Positions 21,028 to 32,876 of a stretch of 64,000 nt of DNA are shown here, one piece after another. Below the pieces are notes generated by a model. It was given only the letters and a program-made list of their open reading frames with translations. It did no database searches and was not told where the DNA came from. Numbering within the stretch: the first letter of the stretch is position 1; each line of letters begins with the position of its first letter. Source of the stretch: Alisma plantago-aquatica. Lineage: Eukaryota > Streptophyta > Magnoliopsida > Alismatales > Alismataceae. A program made the position numbers and the translations under genes. The stretch spans positions 1,129,070,744 to 1,129,134,743 of the forward strand of contig OY856412.1 of the NCBI GenBank assembly GCA_963693085.1, written 5' to 3'.

Positions 21028-22430
21028 CACCACTATCATCACTCTATACACTGGAAAAGGAACTTCCCTCTTTATATAGAGGATCTTAGGAAGAAGAAGG
21101 AAATAGAGATCTTCACTTCAGGACTAGAGAAGAAGTAAGCTAGAACTGTACGGAGCAAGAGTTGCTGCCACTATAGTTTGAATTTGTCATTCATGGGCAT
21201 GTAATATAATATGTGAATTGCTATTATGTACCTGCCATTAATAAAAAATATCATGTAACTTGTATGGACAAGAGTATTATCTGTAATTGATGTTTTGATT
21301 TAAAATATAAGATCTTATATGGCACTGCCCAATGTCTCATAGTATATACTTGATAGTTCTAAAAACAAATATTGATAAGACATATAATGAATGACTCAAT
21401 GATTCAAATAATGAATAACTATGGCATTGTCATCTAGAGCACATACATGAGAATTGCATTTTGAGAATCCATATAGATGTTGTCTAGACGCTTTTAGTTA
21501 TTGAACTAATAGATACATGCAAGTCTTATTTATTGGGTAATGTTACAAAAGTACCTTTCACTACATGTAATGGGAGGTTGAGTATTCTATTAGGCATCAT
21601 GCATACTGATGTATATATACCTTTTAGAATAAATGCTAAAATTGGTCACCATTACCTCATTATATTTAGCTACAATCTCAGTAGGTATGGTAATATGTAT
21701 TTGATGAAATAAAAAGTTTAAATATCTTGAAGTGTTCAAGGAGATCTTGAATGAAGTACATAACCAACTTAAATTAAGTATTAAAACATTTTGATATGAT
21801 CTATATGGAAAATACTTTGAAATATGAGTTTGAGGACCTTCTAGAAGTCCATGATAATGTATCATGATAAACTCCATCTGAAACAGAATGATAGTGTATT
21901 AGAAATAAGGAATCACACCATGTTAGTCATGGTGTGATTATCAATAAATCTTGCTAATCTTATCATTTCCTTTTTGGTACATGCCTTACACTAAACAATG
22001 TACCATCTAAAATGGTTCGAAATACACCATATGAGTATGGCATGGGAAATCTCATGATATGTCTTATATAAGGATTATAAATTAAATCTTGTATAAGAAA
22101 ATAGTTTCTTGAAAAGCTTTGTCCACAAATCACATAAATGTTATTACGTTGCATACTACTTTTATATTCCAATCTGACAACAAAAGTCTTTGTTTCTAGG
22201 ATGACTGTATTCATAAAGGGAATTTAACTTCAAAGGAATCAGTGGGAGAAAAGTACAACTCGAAAAGTTTGAGACCAACAAGAAAATATTGAACCTAAAG
22301 GGTACAATAGGAAGAAGGAGAATCACAAATCATTGTGTAATCCCAAGTTCCTTATGTAACACAAATCCTCATAGATCTAGTACAACACACCTTAAGTTCA
22401 AAAGATTAGATATCTTACAACTCAAGAAGG
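21028..22430 (+). other. Decayed middle of element C, no recognisable gene
   Basis: About 1.4 kb of AT-rich sequence lies where protease and integrase should be. I could not recognise either in any frame. A perfect 12-bp inverted repeat with a 5-base loop (AATCACACCATG) lies at 21911-21939. Confidence 0.5.
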
Positions 22431-22439
22431 TAGTGGATT

Positions 22440-22790
22440 GGTCGTAGACGATGAGCTAAAAACCTACCTAGAAGCTATTAAGGGAAAAAAATCTGAGAAA
22501 TGGATTGAGGCCATGAGATCTATGATGGACTCCATGTACACCAACAAGGTATGACCTTGGTGGCTCCACCTGAAGGAGTAAAACCCGTAGGGTGCAATTG
22601 GGTCTTCAAGAAGAAGAATACCATGGATGGTAGTGTACAAAATGATAAGGACAAAATGGTTGCGAAGTGTTTCAAACAAGTTCAATTTGTTGAACATGAT
22701 GAAATCCTTTCACCAATAGCCATGGATAAATCCTTCAGGAGCATGCTTGTTGTCACACCTTAGTGAGACTATGAGATTTGGCAAATGAAT
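22440..22790 (+). pseudogene. copia reverse transcriptase N-terminal remnant (element C)
   Basis: The translation starts before the open stretch with KSEKWIEAMRS and continues MTLVAPPEGVKPVGCNWVFK, then DKMVAKCFKQ and DEILSPIAMDKS. These are the first copia RT blocks (W-LV--P-G---I--KWVFK, ARLVAKGF-Q, FSPVA). Stops and small shifts break it on both sides. Confidence 0.75.
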
Positions 22791-23094
22791 GTTAAAAACA
22801 TATTCCTTAATAGAATACTATATAGGATGTGCATGTGAAAAAGTCTAAAAGGTTTTAAAATCCAATTATTGCAAATAAAGTCCATAATCTACAAGGGTCA
22901 ATATGAGGATTCAAGCAAGCATCTTAGAGCTAGAATCTTTGATATGACAAGATAATCAAAGAGTTTTACTTTAGTCAAAATGAAGATGAAATTTGTGATT
23001 ACAAAAGATGAGTGGGGGCATATTTATATTTCACATAATGATGGAGAATGACTTCCTTATTTTGTATATATTAAAACCTAGCAAGGAAGTACCT

Positions 23095-23290
23095 TCTCTA
23101 TGAAGGGTTTAGGAGAAGCATCCTATATGATAGGAATCAAGATATATAGAGATAAATCTAGAAAGCTTCTTGATCTAAGTACGATCACATACATTGAAAA
23201 AATGTTGAAGAGGTTCAACATGCAGGACTCAATGAGAGAAAATCTATCCATGCTTCATGGGATTAGTCTCTCAAGAGCCTAGTGTCTCAA
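23095..23290 (+). pseudogene. copia RT C-terminal remnant (element C)
   Basis: The frame 23100-23282 reads MKGLGEASYMIGIKIYRDKS, then LLDLSTITYIEKMLKRFNMQ. This matches the MKDLGEA-YILGI-I-RD block and the following L-LSQ--YI-K-L-RF-M block that comes after the YVDD site in copia RT. The YVDD site itself, expected near 22950-23050, is not readable. Confidence 0.75.
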
Positions 23291-24123
23291 TTCTTGTGAA
23301 GAATGAAAACACATGAGTAAGAAGCCGATTTCAGTCACAATATTATGTACTCATCCTGTTATCTTGTATGTATTGGACATGATGAGCAGATATCAGTGAA
23401 ACCCAGTGAAAGTCGCTAGAATGCCATAAAGAACATCCTTGGGTAATTGAGAAGCACTAGAAGGATCGTTTCCTTGGTTATGATAAGGGCAACACCTATG
23501 CAAGCTTCCAAAATGAAAAATAAATGATCGCAATGTAAATTTGTGTTTGACCTCAAAATAGAACTGCAAGTTGGAAAAGTTTTGAGCAAGAGACAACGGA
23601 ATGGTTTAATTCTACAATAGAAGTTGAGTATCTTGATGTTTGAGAACAACAAAGGATACTGTATGGATTAAGAAGTTCATGTAGATGAACTTGTGGGAAA
23701 TTTAAACTATTGATGAAATAGTTAGGATATTGTGACAACAATGGAGCTAATGGTTAGGAAAACAAACTCAGATAGCATACTATAACAATACCATCTCATG
23801 CGAAAAATCGTATGACGGGGAGATGTGAAAACTTGCAAAATACGGACTAAAAACAAATGTTGCAAACCCTCTATAAAAGTTCTTGCATAGTAGAAGCATG
23901 ATAGGCATGTTGAAGATCACTTGGAATAAGGTTGGTACGTGATTGGCTCTAAGTGTAAGTGGGAGTCTCTTGGTATCTATTCTCATAGAGACAATCATAT
24001 GATGATTTTAATGGGGCATCATATACTTGTTTTGATAATTATAAAGGTAGTTCCATCTGTTATGTTTGTCTCAATCATGACGTGATGACACACATATGGT
24101 CTATGTCTAAAAAATGATGTTGT
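23291..24123 (+). other. Decayed 3' part of element C
   Basis: There is a trace of the YAS-VGS-MYAM block near 23335-23400 in mixed frames and nothing readable after it. The region ends where the LTR of element D begins. GTTGT at 24119-24123 may be the degraded partner of ATTGC at 34524-34528 (3 of 5 bases match, both differences being transitions). Confidence 0.4.
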
Positions 24124-25241
24124 TGTTGGATCTAAGATGATGGGCTCTAGAGGGGGGTCAATGGAGCTTAAAAAATTTAAACAAAATTCACTAGACCTTT
24201 AAGATATTTATAATTTAATATGGAAAATATGAACTTTGAGTGAAATTAAATATACATGGCAAGGGAAATAGAGATTGAACAAGAATAAGAACACAAGCTA
24301 TGTATAGTGGTTCTAAACTCCAAATTAGGAGAATATACATCCACTACCTAGAGAGGTCAATCTCTTGGCTTTTTCAATCATTTCACCTTCCTTATATTAC
24401 ATAATAAGAGATACAATATATAAACTTCTTTTTTAGGTCAAGGATACCCTTCCTTCCCTTTGAGGAGTAGGGAGCCAGTAACCTACCAAATGACTTACCT
24501 ATCCAATACCAAGAGTCTTCAACCTAACCAGGGACTTACCCACATTTGAAATGAGCCTTCCCCCTTCACCAAGAACTTACCCACTCTTGCAACAAGTGTT
24601 ATACCTTGAAGGAATTACCCACTCTTCTTGGATCTTTGACCTTTGACTTCACCTTTTCCAAGGAGAATCTTTGACCAAGGGACTTTTTCCCTTCTTTTTC
24701 ATCACCTCTCTTAGCAAAGAGAGAGAACCTTCATCTTCATGATAGAAAGGACGATTGGGAGGTGGATGAAGTGAGAGCCTCATAAGATATACATGTAGGA
24801 TTAGATCTCTTACAAATCTCCTACTCACTCTAATGGATGTAGTAAGTGATTAAGGCTAATAGTGGAAGGAGGATCTTGGAATCACTAAACTATGATGTAG
24901 GGACCTTCATAGTGCTTGGCTAACCATGTGATGAAGCCCAATGGGTCCTATTTATAGTTGGGGATGCCTACTAGATAGTAGAAGCACTTCACAATGAATT
25001 CTACTCATTTGGGGTGTTGCAACATATTTATTTTTGATGTTTGCAACACTTTGACGACTGGAAACACATTTTCTGCATATTCCATATAATGTGATTGAGT
25101 TTACTTTTGAGAAACTTGATCGATTTCACTATGTGACAAATCAAAATTGAAGTGTCAGTCGAGTTTATATTGGATGAAACTCAGTTGATGGCTTAAATTT
25201 GGTTTTCCTATGTAGGGTGTCAATCGAGTTTGTCTTGGGTT

Positions 25242-28200
25242 TTTTTTTTTGATAAGCCAGGAGGTTTTTTTATTCATCCCACCCTCCTCATTGTGGGCCA
25301 TCAAAAATCATCTGAAAATACAGCTCCTGCTTACTAAGCAGGTAAACAACACCTCAAAAAGACAGATCACAACCAACACACCCCAAAGAAACACAAACAG
25401 ACGAGCTCTACAAAGAAAACATTACCGAGAACTAACTTCAACATAGGGTATGCCTCTTCTCTCAAGGATGCATAGGCCTCTAATTCTCTGGGGCAAGATT
25501 CTCGGCTCATCACAGATGAAATCATTAGACGCGACACTCCCTAGATGTCCCAGCTGTCTAGGGATTGTGTTTATTACTTTAGAAACATGCAGCCCAATAA
25601 TGGAGTCATCAATCACCTTCTGGCGAAGCTGTCTAATAAAATTCCTAACTTTCCACGACGGTCTTGTGCTTTTCCATATCCTGTTGTAAGTATTGATGTC
25701 TTCCATCTCCACGATCGATATATTCAGATTATGACCATCAGTGATCCTGAGCGCAGCAACGATTGCAATAATATAAGCATCGTCGTAATTCTTTTCATTC
25801 AGCTCAAATCTAAATGCCAGCCTGACTCTACTTCTAGAGTCTCTCACAAGACCGGCCGCCCATCTTTTAGGTATATTATCCATACCAAAGAACCTGCCAA
25901 TCGAGATATTAAGCTTGAGATTATTAATATCAGGTGGAAGCCATCGCACTAGCTTGATCGATCTCAATCTCGTCACAGGGATGTCAATGCCACAGATCGT
26001 AATCAAATTGTAGAAACCCGGTTCCTCTAATTTACTAAAAGAGGTGTTCTTCATGGCCCGGTTTAAAATGAAAACGATCTCTTTCCAAAGTAGATTCAAA
26101 CTAAGCTTATGGTCATCAAATCTCTACGCACATCTCGATCTCCAGATTACCCAGATCGTCAAGGCACTCAGGACGAAAGCTATCCATCTTTTTGCCGAGA
26201 TTCTAGAATAATGGGGTATACACCAAAAAATCAAGTCCTCTAAGGATGTAGGAGGATCCTCCCCAATAATCGCACATATCTTGTGCCAAAAGAAGGTAGC
26301 GCACTGGCTGCGCAGGAAAAGGTGATCCATCGTCTCTTCGGCTGGATGATCACAACAAGAGCACCTCGAAGCGATGTGAATTCTGCATCTTCAGATGTTA
26401 TCATCAGTAGGTATGGATTTTCGCACAATTTTCCAGATGATAGCGCTAGCTTTGGGAAATCCGGTCTTCCAAATATGGACGAAAGGGTTCGGATGAACCA
26501 CCAGCCCAGGATGGAGAACGTGACGCTTAGTAGATCTGATAGAGAAATAACCATCGGTCTCCAGAGTCCACACCAGCTCGTCATCAACATCAGAAATACA
26601 TGTCATGGATGCTCTGATCAAGTGTGAACCTTCCACATTGATAACTTGATTCAACAAAGGCCAGTCCCAATCCCCTTGTTTGTTCCAGAAGTCCTTAAGG
26701 CGAAAATCCCTGCGAGTATCCTCTGAATTATGAGCAAAGCATGTGAAAGAAGTCTCGAGCCATCTAAGATCCCAAAGAGAAATCTCCCCTTTACCTACAA
26801 CCCACCTGCAGTGGGGAGAGAAAAACGGGAAGGTTCTCCATATCAATTTCCAAGTAGGTGAAGCAAAGGAACTCAACTTGAGGTACGGTGGAAAAAGATC
26901 AGATCTTTGGTTGAGCTGCGACCAATATTTGTCCCGACAAAAAGTCGCCCAGGGTGAGCGACCAGTAGTAATCTCCCAGCATGCCTTGTACAGAAAAGCT
27001 CTCGCCATGGTTCTAGTTGAATCCAGATCCAGACCTCCCTTCGAATATGGAACAGCCACATGTTTCCATGCTACCCAGCACTTTCGCTTGTCGTTCTTTC
27101 TATCGGTCCAAAGGAAACGAGACATAATCATATCCAACCTGTCACAGATACTCGTTGGTAGCCCAACAGCAGCCGCAGTGTAAATCGCTGTAGACGAGAG
27201 TGTATGCTTAATCAGCAATTTACGCCCAGCGAAGGAGAGAAACCTTGCCTTCCACGAGGCGATCTTCTTGGTCATCTTAGAGATCAGGAAGTCGAAATTT
27301 CTAATTTTAGCTCTACCATAATATAACAGAACGCCAAGGTACAAGAAAGACTCCCCAACTAGTGCAATACCCAACATGTGCGCAAGCTCCAGGGCCGCGG
27401 CCTAATCATCCGCGCCTATAAGACAACATGACTTCTGTTTGTTCACAACCTGCAAGGTGGCGTCTTCATAATCAGAAATAAGCCGCACAATGAAATCTAT
27501 GGACTGATCGGAGGCTCTACAGAACAGGATGATGTCATCTGCATATAGAAGGGAAACCGGAGCATTTCCCCTTCCTCTCGTATAGAATCTATCGATGTGG
27601 CCGTGTGTGACTGAATGATCAAGGAATCTAGCCAACAACTCCTCAAAGATGATGAAAAGATATGGCGAGAGCGGATTTCCTTGCTTGAGCCCACAAAAAA
27701 TCTGGAAAAAGCCTTCCGTATGGTCCCCAATCGAAATGCTTGCCCACGAGTCCATAAAGAAACTAAGACATAAGTCTACCGATTCTTGGAAAAAACCAAA
27801 CCTGAGCATCCTCTTCTCAAGGACCTTCCAGTGTACTTTATCATAAGCTTTAGCCATATCAAGCTTGATGACCATATTTGGGACCTCACCTCCTTGTCTA
27901 AGATCGTGGATCAGTTCTTTGGCAAAGCGAATATGGTTAGTGATGTCTCTCCCTTCAACAAACGCACCTTGAGATAACGAGATAATTTTATGCATAATAG
28001 GCCTCATTCTATGACTGAGGATGTTAGCAAAAACTCGTAACAACATCGATTCGATAGCAATAGGCCTGAAATCTTTTAGAATATCTTCTGGGTCATCGAC
28101 TTTAGGAATGAGAACGATCATGAAGGCTTTGAAGCTCCTGTGACATTGCCAGTTAGAAAAAAAGCTTTTCATCAAATCAAGAACATCTTGGCTGACTATA

Positions 28201-28825
28201 TCCCAAGCTACCAAGAAGAACGATAGGGTATATCCATCAGGACCCGGGGTGGAGAATCTGTTCATACATCTCATGGCAGCTAGACACTCCTCTTCAGATG
28301 GAATATTCAGCAGGGTTAGATTATCATCTGAACTCATGGACGGTTCAATGTATTGGAGGAATGACAACAACGTATCATGGTGAGAAAGATCCTTCTCTGC
28401 AAAAAAATCTTTATAAAAGTCCACCGCCGCTTTTGCTATAAGGCCTGGATCATCAGTTCTAACCCCATTAGGTAAGGCAATATTCGAGATCATGCGACGC
28501 CTCTTTCTAGCTTTGACAACTGAATGAAAAAATTTTGTATTTCTCTCACCATCTTCAAGCCATGCGATTTTTGCCTTCTCTTTCCAAAACGCTTCTTCTA
28601 AGTCAAGATTATCTTGTAACTCTATTTCAACCTTCATCAGGAGGTCCTCATTTGCCGGTGATGGAATATCATCATATTTAAGCTGTAGGACATGCACAAC
28701 ATCTTCAAGATTCATATGTCTTTGCTTGATATCACCAAAGACATTCTTGTTCCAGATTCGAAGGGCCTTTCTAGTGTTCTGCATCTTTCTATAAATGATA
28801 TACGAAGGGTGTCCTATCTCATCCG
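25242..28825 (-). mobile_element. L1-type LINE E, 5' truncated
   Basis: A 12-bp duplication TTGTCTTGGGTT (25230-25241 and 28826-28837) flanks the insert. An A-tail on the minus strand appears as a T-run at 25240-25250. The insert carries the RT half of ORF2, a zinc-finger region and an RNase H-like domain. The ORF1 and endonuclease regions are missing, as expected for incomplete reverse transcription. The uninterrupted sequence of the other LTR of element D around 34087-34140 serves as the empty site and agrees with these limits. Confidence 0.93.
25422..28784 (-). pseudogene. L1 ORF2: reverse transcriptase, zf-RVT and RNase H-like
   Basis: One minus-strand frame of 1121 codons runs from 28784 to 25422 with only three internal stops (TAG at 27402, TGA at 26391, TAG at 26124). 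The RT part (codons 1-460) includes FWKEKAKIAWLEDGERNTKF, FSTPGPDGYTLSFF, FRPIAIESM, SQGAFVEGRDI, KLDMAKAYDKVHW, GLKQGNPLSPYLF and YADD (27534-27545). The next part has FLSFAGRKLLIKHTLSS and a zf-RVT segment (CSCCDHPAEETMDHLFLRSQC). The last part (25422-26099) resembles RNase H (WLPPDINNLKLNISIGRFF, AAGLVRDSRSRVRLAF). There the usual NTDGS Asp and the AE-AL Glu are replaced, so that domain looks inactive. The good frame suggests a fairly young copy. Confidence 0.92.
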
Positions 28826-29249
28826 TTGTCTTGGGTTAAACTCAAACAAACTTGGTAGTTCTGAAAATCCATCAAGGTTGTAGGTCGACTTTATCAAGAA
28901 TGAAACTTGGCCGAAAAGACACCCTATAATGAAATTTATACATTTCTATGAAAATGCTTAATATTCATTTTTCTGTGCTCCTAATTTTTTCTAAGCTTAA
29001 TTACAAGTCATATAATCATTGCAAGTGATTTAAAACTTGATTCTAATAGAGATACATCATACTCCACAAAAGTGCACTTGCATTGATTTTGACTTATCTT
29101 TCTCCAAATTAGGATGTGCAAGTATACCCATTTTGAGTGTTTTTGTACCTAATCTAAAATAATTCAAGTAGAAACATTAGAAACAAACAAGTAGAATGAT
29201 TAGTCATCCTCAAAACAAGGGTTTAGTCAATATAGATCTTGAGTCAACA

Positions 29250-30890
29250 TTCTCCATTTTTTTTAAGATGATAAATTATTCCATAAATGTATTGAAAGCT
29301 TTTAAGTAAAATCATACCTTTGGAGAAACCCATGGATTTTGATAGAATTGAGTTCATATGCTTCCTCTCAATTGATGCTCATGGAATTCTCATACTCCCC
29401 CTCAATTGATGATCATGGAATTCTCATACACCCCCACAATTGATGGTATTTCTCCTGCATGGTTAGCTTTCATAACATTTGTAGAAACTTTGTTATCTAC
29501 TCATATATGCTCTACATATATATTTTCTCCCCTTTACATAAGACATGACTTCTATCCCTTTGTCATTTCAAAAAGTGAGGGGATGAAAAACACAACTTAT
29601 TAGTAAAAGGAGATATCAACTGTTAGAAAGGATAGTATAAGAGAAAAATTGGGGGTTTGTCCAAGAAAAACGTATAAAACAAAACAAGACATGCATTTGA
29701 ACAACCCTGTATGTAATTCTAGCATATATCAAGGCAAATCTAAGTAAGAAAGTAACTCAAGATAGTATATATGCAAGTCTAGGAGAAAGCTTGAGTATGA
29801 ACCAAGATATAATCATAGAATATAGTAGAATACCACTTGATCAAAAGATGAACAGGGCTATAACTACATGTATATGAACTTCCAGTAGAAAATATTACAA
29901 ATTTGGACTACAAAAAGGATATTGATCACATCAAAGGAAACACAAGTTAAAAAATAAGCTACGAGTAGATGTAGAGAAATATCCAAATAAAGAGTATGTA
30001 GTTCCAGAAGCATAAAAGGATATTACTCACTAGAAAATATGCATCATTACCAAAATATGATTACCACGAAGAGACTCATGGTTGTATAAAACACAATATG
30101 TACACCTAGATAGTTGTAGAAAGTTAGAGAACAACGAAAGCAATTTAAGACACAACAAAGACATCCAAAGAGATCATCATCAAAACCTACATGACTACTC
30201 AAGATAGGTAATTGCAAGATATAAAGATAAAATTTAGACCAATAAAGATATCGAGTTCTATGCAAGATAGGAAAATTAAAGCATGTCATTATGCACATAT
30301 AAAGGTACCAAAGGGAATGTCATAGAATAAGGCTATTTATTGAGAAAGTCTAATTGATAGGGAAATTCTCATCCAAAAAGCCAACTATATATTTTTTGCA
30401 CTGTATTGTAGCTCGAGTTTCTGGGTTGAACTTTCCAATTGAAACAATTGTTGACAACACCCATTGATGCTTGTTGGTCGAGATTCTTTCAGGAAAAACT
30501 CATCCAACATCAACTGTAGTAAAAAAGCACATATATTTCAGAAAAAAACATATCTAGAGGCATGATAAAAATATAGACCATATCCTAACATGTATAAGCA
30601 AGTTAATAATATACTATGAAAGCATAATGAACAATTTGGAGCAAGAAGGTGAAGAGAATAATAGAATATCACTTTCGACTAAAAAACCATATGCATAGTG
30701 CATACTAACTTGGGAAAAACACATTATGATTGGATATGGGCATGAATAACATTACCTCTATTATTACCATTTCTTTTCCAATTGTTGCCACCCATAAACA
30801 TCTCACCTTTCTTCTTTCATGTGGATTAAGAAGTCAATTCAAAAATCAATAGCTAGAGTCAATCCAATTGCACTTGACCTACAAGAAAAA
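29250..30890 (-). other. Pol-less 3' region of element D
   Basis: This is AT-rich sequence between the gag end and the left LTR. No RT, integrase, protease or RNase H motif is visible on either strand. The longest minus frame, 83 codons at 30047-30298, resembles nothing I know. Confidence 0.5.
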
Positions 30891-30899
30891 AGATGAAAT

Positions 30900-32798
30900 G
30901 GTCCCCAATCATATTTTTGGGTCCAGAGGAATTACCTTTGCATACCAAGTCCTATTTCTCTTGGGTGATTTCCTAAAAGGAAAATATGTATAATAATGAC
31001 CAATTTTGTTTCAATTATTACATGATCTCCTTGTATTGGAACGTGACGATTCTTCATTGAAATTTGAAGGTCCTTTATCTTTGTTGTTCCTTTTGCTACT
31101 ATGGAGTCGAAAACCATCTGTACCCATTTTTTTGGTATTATGATCTAGAATTTGATTAAGATTATTTTTATCATCTAAAAATCTTTGCGTAGAAGATCTA
31201 AAACTATGATTATCTTGCATAAGGGAAGTAATAGTAGAAGACAATTGATTGATATTATCTATAACATGTAAAATATCGGTTTCTAGGAAAAGAGCATTGA
31301 TCATATGAGAAGTTTTATCAATATGAAGAGAAATGGCATTATTCTCTCTACTAGTATAACTAGAACACGATTCAAGGAAATTGACTTTAGCAAGCAAGGA
31401 AGCATTTGCATTTTCAAGAAAAGTAATCTTAGAATGATAGATACTATTTTTATATTCCATTCCTTTCAAAACAAAATCTTTATCCTCATTTTCAGTTTAA
31501 AGAACATCAATATCAAACAAGAGAGATTTCACAATTTTACTGTGCTCTTCATTAGAACTAGGCATGATAGGGTGAGCTTCTAGAAATCTAATCTTATCAA
31601 GCAAGCTAGCATTTTAAAGTTTAAAAGAATATACTTGACTAAGATAAGCATTGTTTTTGTCTAGTAAGAAAATATTAGTTTGTTTAAGATCATCTTTTTC
31701 TACAAGCAAATTGTCAAAAACTCTAGAAAGATTTTTCTTTTTCTTTTTAGAAGTCTTAAGGGAGGAACAAGTATCATGAATAATTTCTACTAAATATTCT
31801 TTATCTAAATAGTTTAGATTTATCTCATTTCAGTCTGCACTTGTTGAGGCCATGAAAGAAAAATGGCATTCTCCGTCTTCACTAGAGCTTGAGCTATATC
31901 TTCCACTAGAATATTCGCTTGATGCTTGAGTTGGAGGAGTCACTAGAGCTTTTGTGACATTTAACTATCTTCTTGTGCTTCTCTTCTCTTCTCTTGTGAT
32001 GATGGGTCTTTTTTCCTTGTGGAGAATCTTCCTTGAAGTGACCCTTCTTTCCACATTTGAAGCAATCAGTTGAGGAGGAGTTGCCTTTATAGAGTGTTCC
32101 CTTGAAGTACATGTCATCTTCTTTAACTTAAGAGGATGAAGAAGGTTGACCAAAAATAGCCTCAGTTTGACTTTGATTTTATCCTTCTTTATTCACTTGA
32201 GCTCTTTCTCTTCTTCTCTTTCTTCTTCCTCTTGCTTGTCAAGTGTAAATTAATGGGCTTGTAGAGTTCCCATGAGCTCTTCAATAGGAATATCACCCAG
32301 AGGATTTGCTTCCTTAATGGAAGTCACCTTGGATTTCCACCTCTTGGGAAAGGATCTTTGAGTTTATCACTCCTCTAGACATAGATGATCTAGAACGACA
32401 AGACCATTCACAATGGTGTTGAGCATTGAGTACATCTCAACTACCCTTTTCTTCTTTCCCTTCTTGAAGTTTTCAAGAAGACCTTTGAGCATGTAGACTT
32501 TGCTTTCCATCACATTCTTTATCCTTTAATAAGTGATGCATAGATTTCTCCATACCTCTTAGTACATCTCAAAAGAGGATATCTGGTTGAACTCAGTGGG
32601 GGACATGGAGGCATAGAGAATGTTGATGCATCTTGCATTCAAGGTAGCTTCATCCCATTCTTCTATATTTGTCCCCAGTAGCTTGTAGGGAAGATCCACC
32701 ATTCTTCGTAGCTCAATACTTGATCTTTCGATGTAGTATTGTAACCTTCTCTTCCAATAGAGGAAGTTACTCCCATCAATGATTGGAATGTTGATCAA
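30900..32798 (-). pseudogene. gag of element D (SIRE-like)
   Basis: The N-terminal piece (32559-32798) reads IDGSNFLYWKRRLQYYIE, the start of a copia UBN2-type gag. Later, 31906-32112 contains the CCHC knuckle CFKCGKKGHFKEDSP (last Cys changed to Ser) in a Lys/His-rich setting. The stretch 31011-31469 is a predicted coiled region (SKITFLENANASLLAKVNFL), typical of the long gag of SIRE-type elements. Near 30985-31020 a second, broken knuckle (CNN-stop-NKIGHYYTYF) precedes the end of similarity. Stops and frameshifts separate the pieces. It would encode a capsid precursor. Confidence 0.72.
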
Positions 32799-32862
32799 GT
32801 ATCTCCCACCTAGATAATTTCACATCTTCTCCTACTTGTATAAGTATGCTTGGAGAAGACCA

Positions 32863-32874
32863 GCCCTAATACCA
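32863..32874 (-). other. Primer-binding site of element D (tRNA-Met type)
   Basis: On the minus strand, two bases after the LTR end ACA, the sequence is TGGTATTAGGGC. This is two changes from the usual copia site TGGTATCAGAGC, and it fixes the element's orientation. Confidence 0.75.
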
Positions 32875-32876
32875 CT

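Larger units (their letters stand above)
19966..24123 (+). mobile_element. Fragmented Ty1/copia element C
   Basis: Gag, RT and RT/RNase H remnants of one copia polyprotein lie in the expected order on the plus strand at 20211-21027, 22440-22765 and 23100-23285. GGTTCAGAGCTAGC at 19972-19985 resembles a degraded tRNA-Met primer site, which would put the 5' LTR across the site where element B inserted. The protease and integrase are not recognisable. The 3' side is cut at 24123 by element D. No LTR pair could be matched, so the outer limits are uncertain. Confidence 0.7.
24124..29249 (-). repeat. 3' LTR of element D, split by LINE E
   Basis: The two halves, 24124-25241 and 28826-29249, match 32877-34523 in order. 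On the minus strand it begins TGTTGACTCAAG and ends ATCCAACA. The LTR holds three dispersed copies of a GTGTCRGTCGAGTTTATC module; LINE E landed directly after one of them. A purine tract (minus: AAAAAAAATGGAGAA) adjoins its right end at 29250-29264. Confidence 0.82.

Noticed and set aside
30047..30298. 83-codon minus frame in the interior of element D as a remnant of pol
   Set aside because: It contains no RT, integrase or protease motif and is hydrophobic AT-rich translation.
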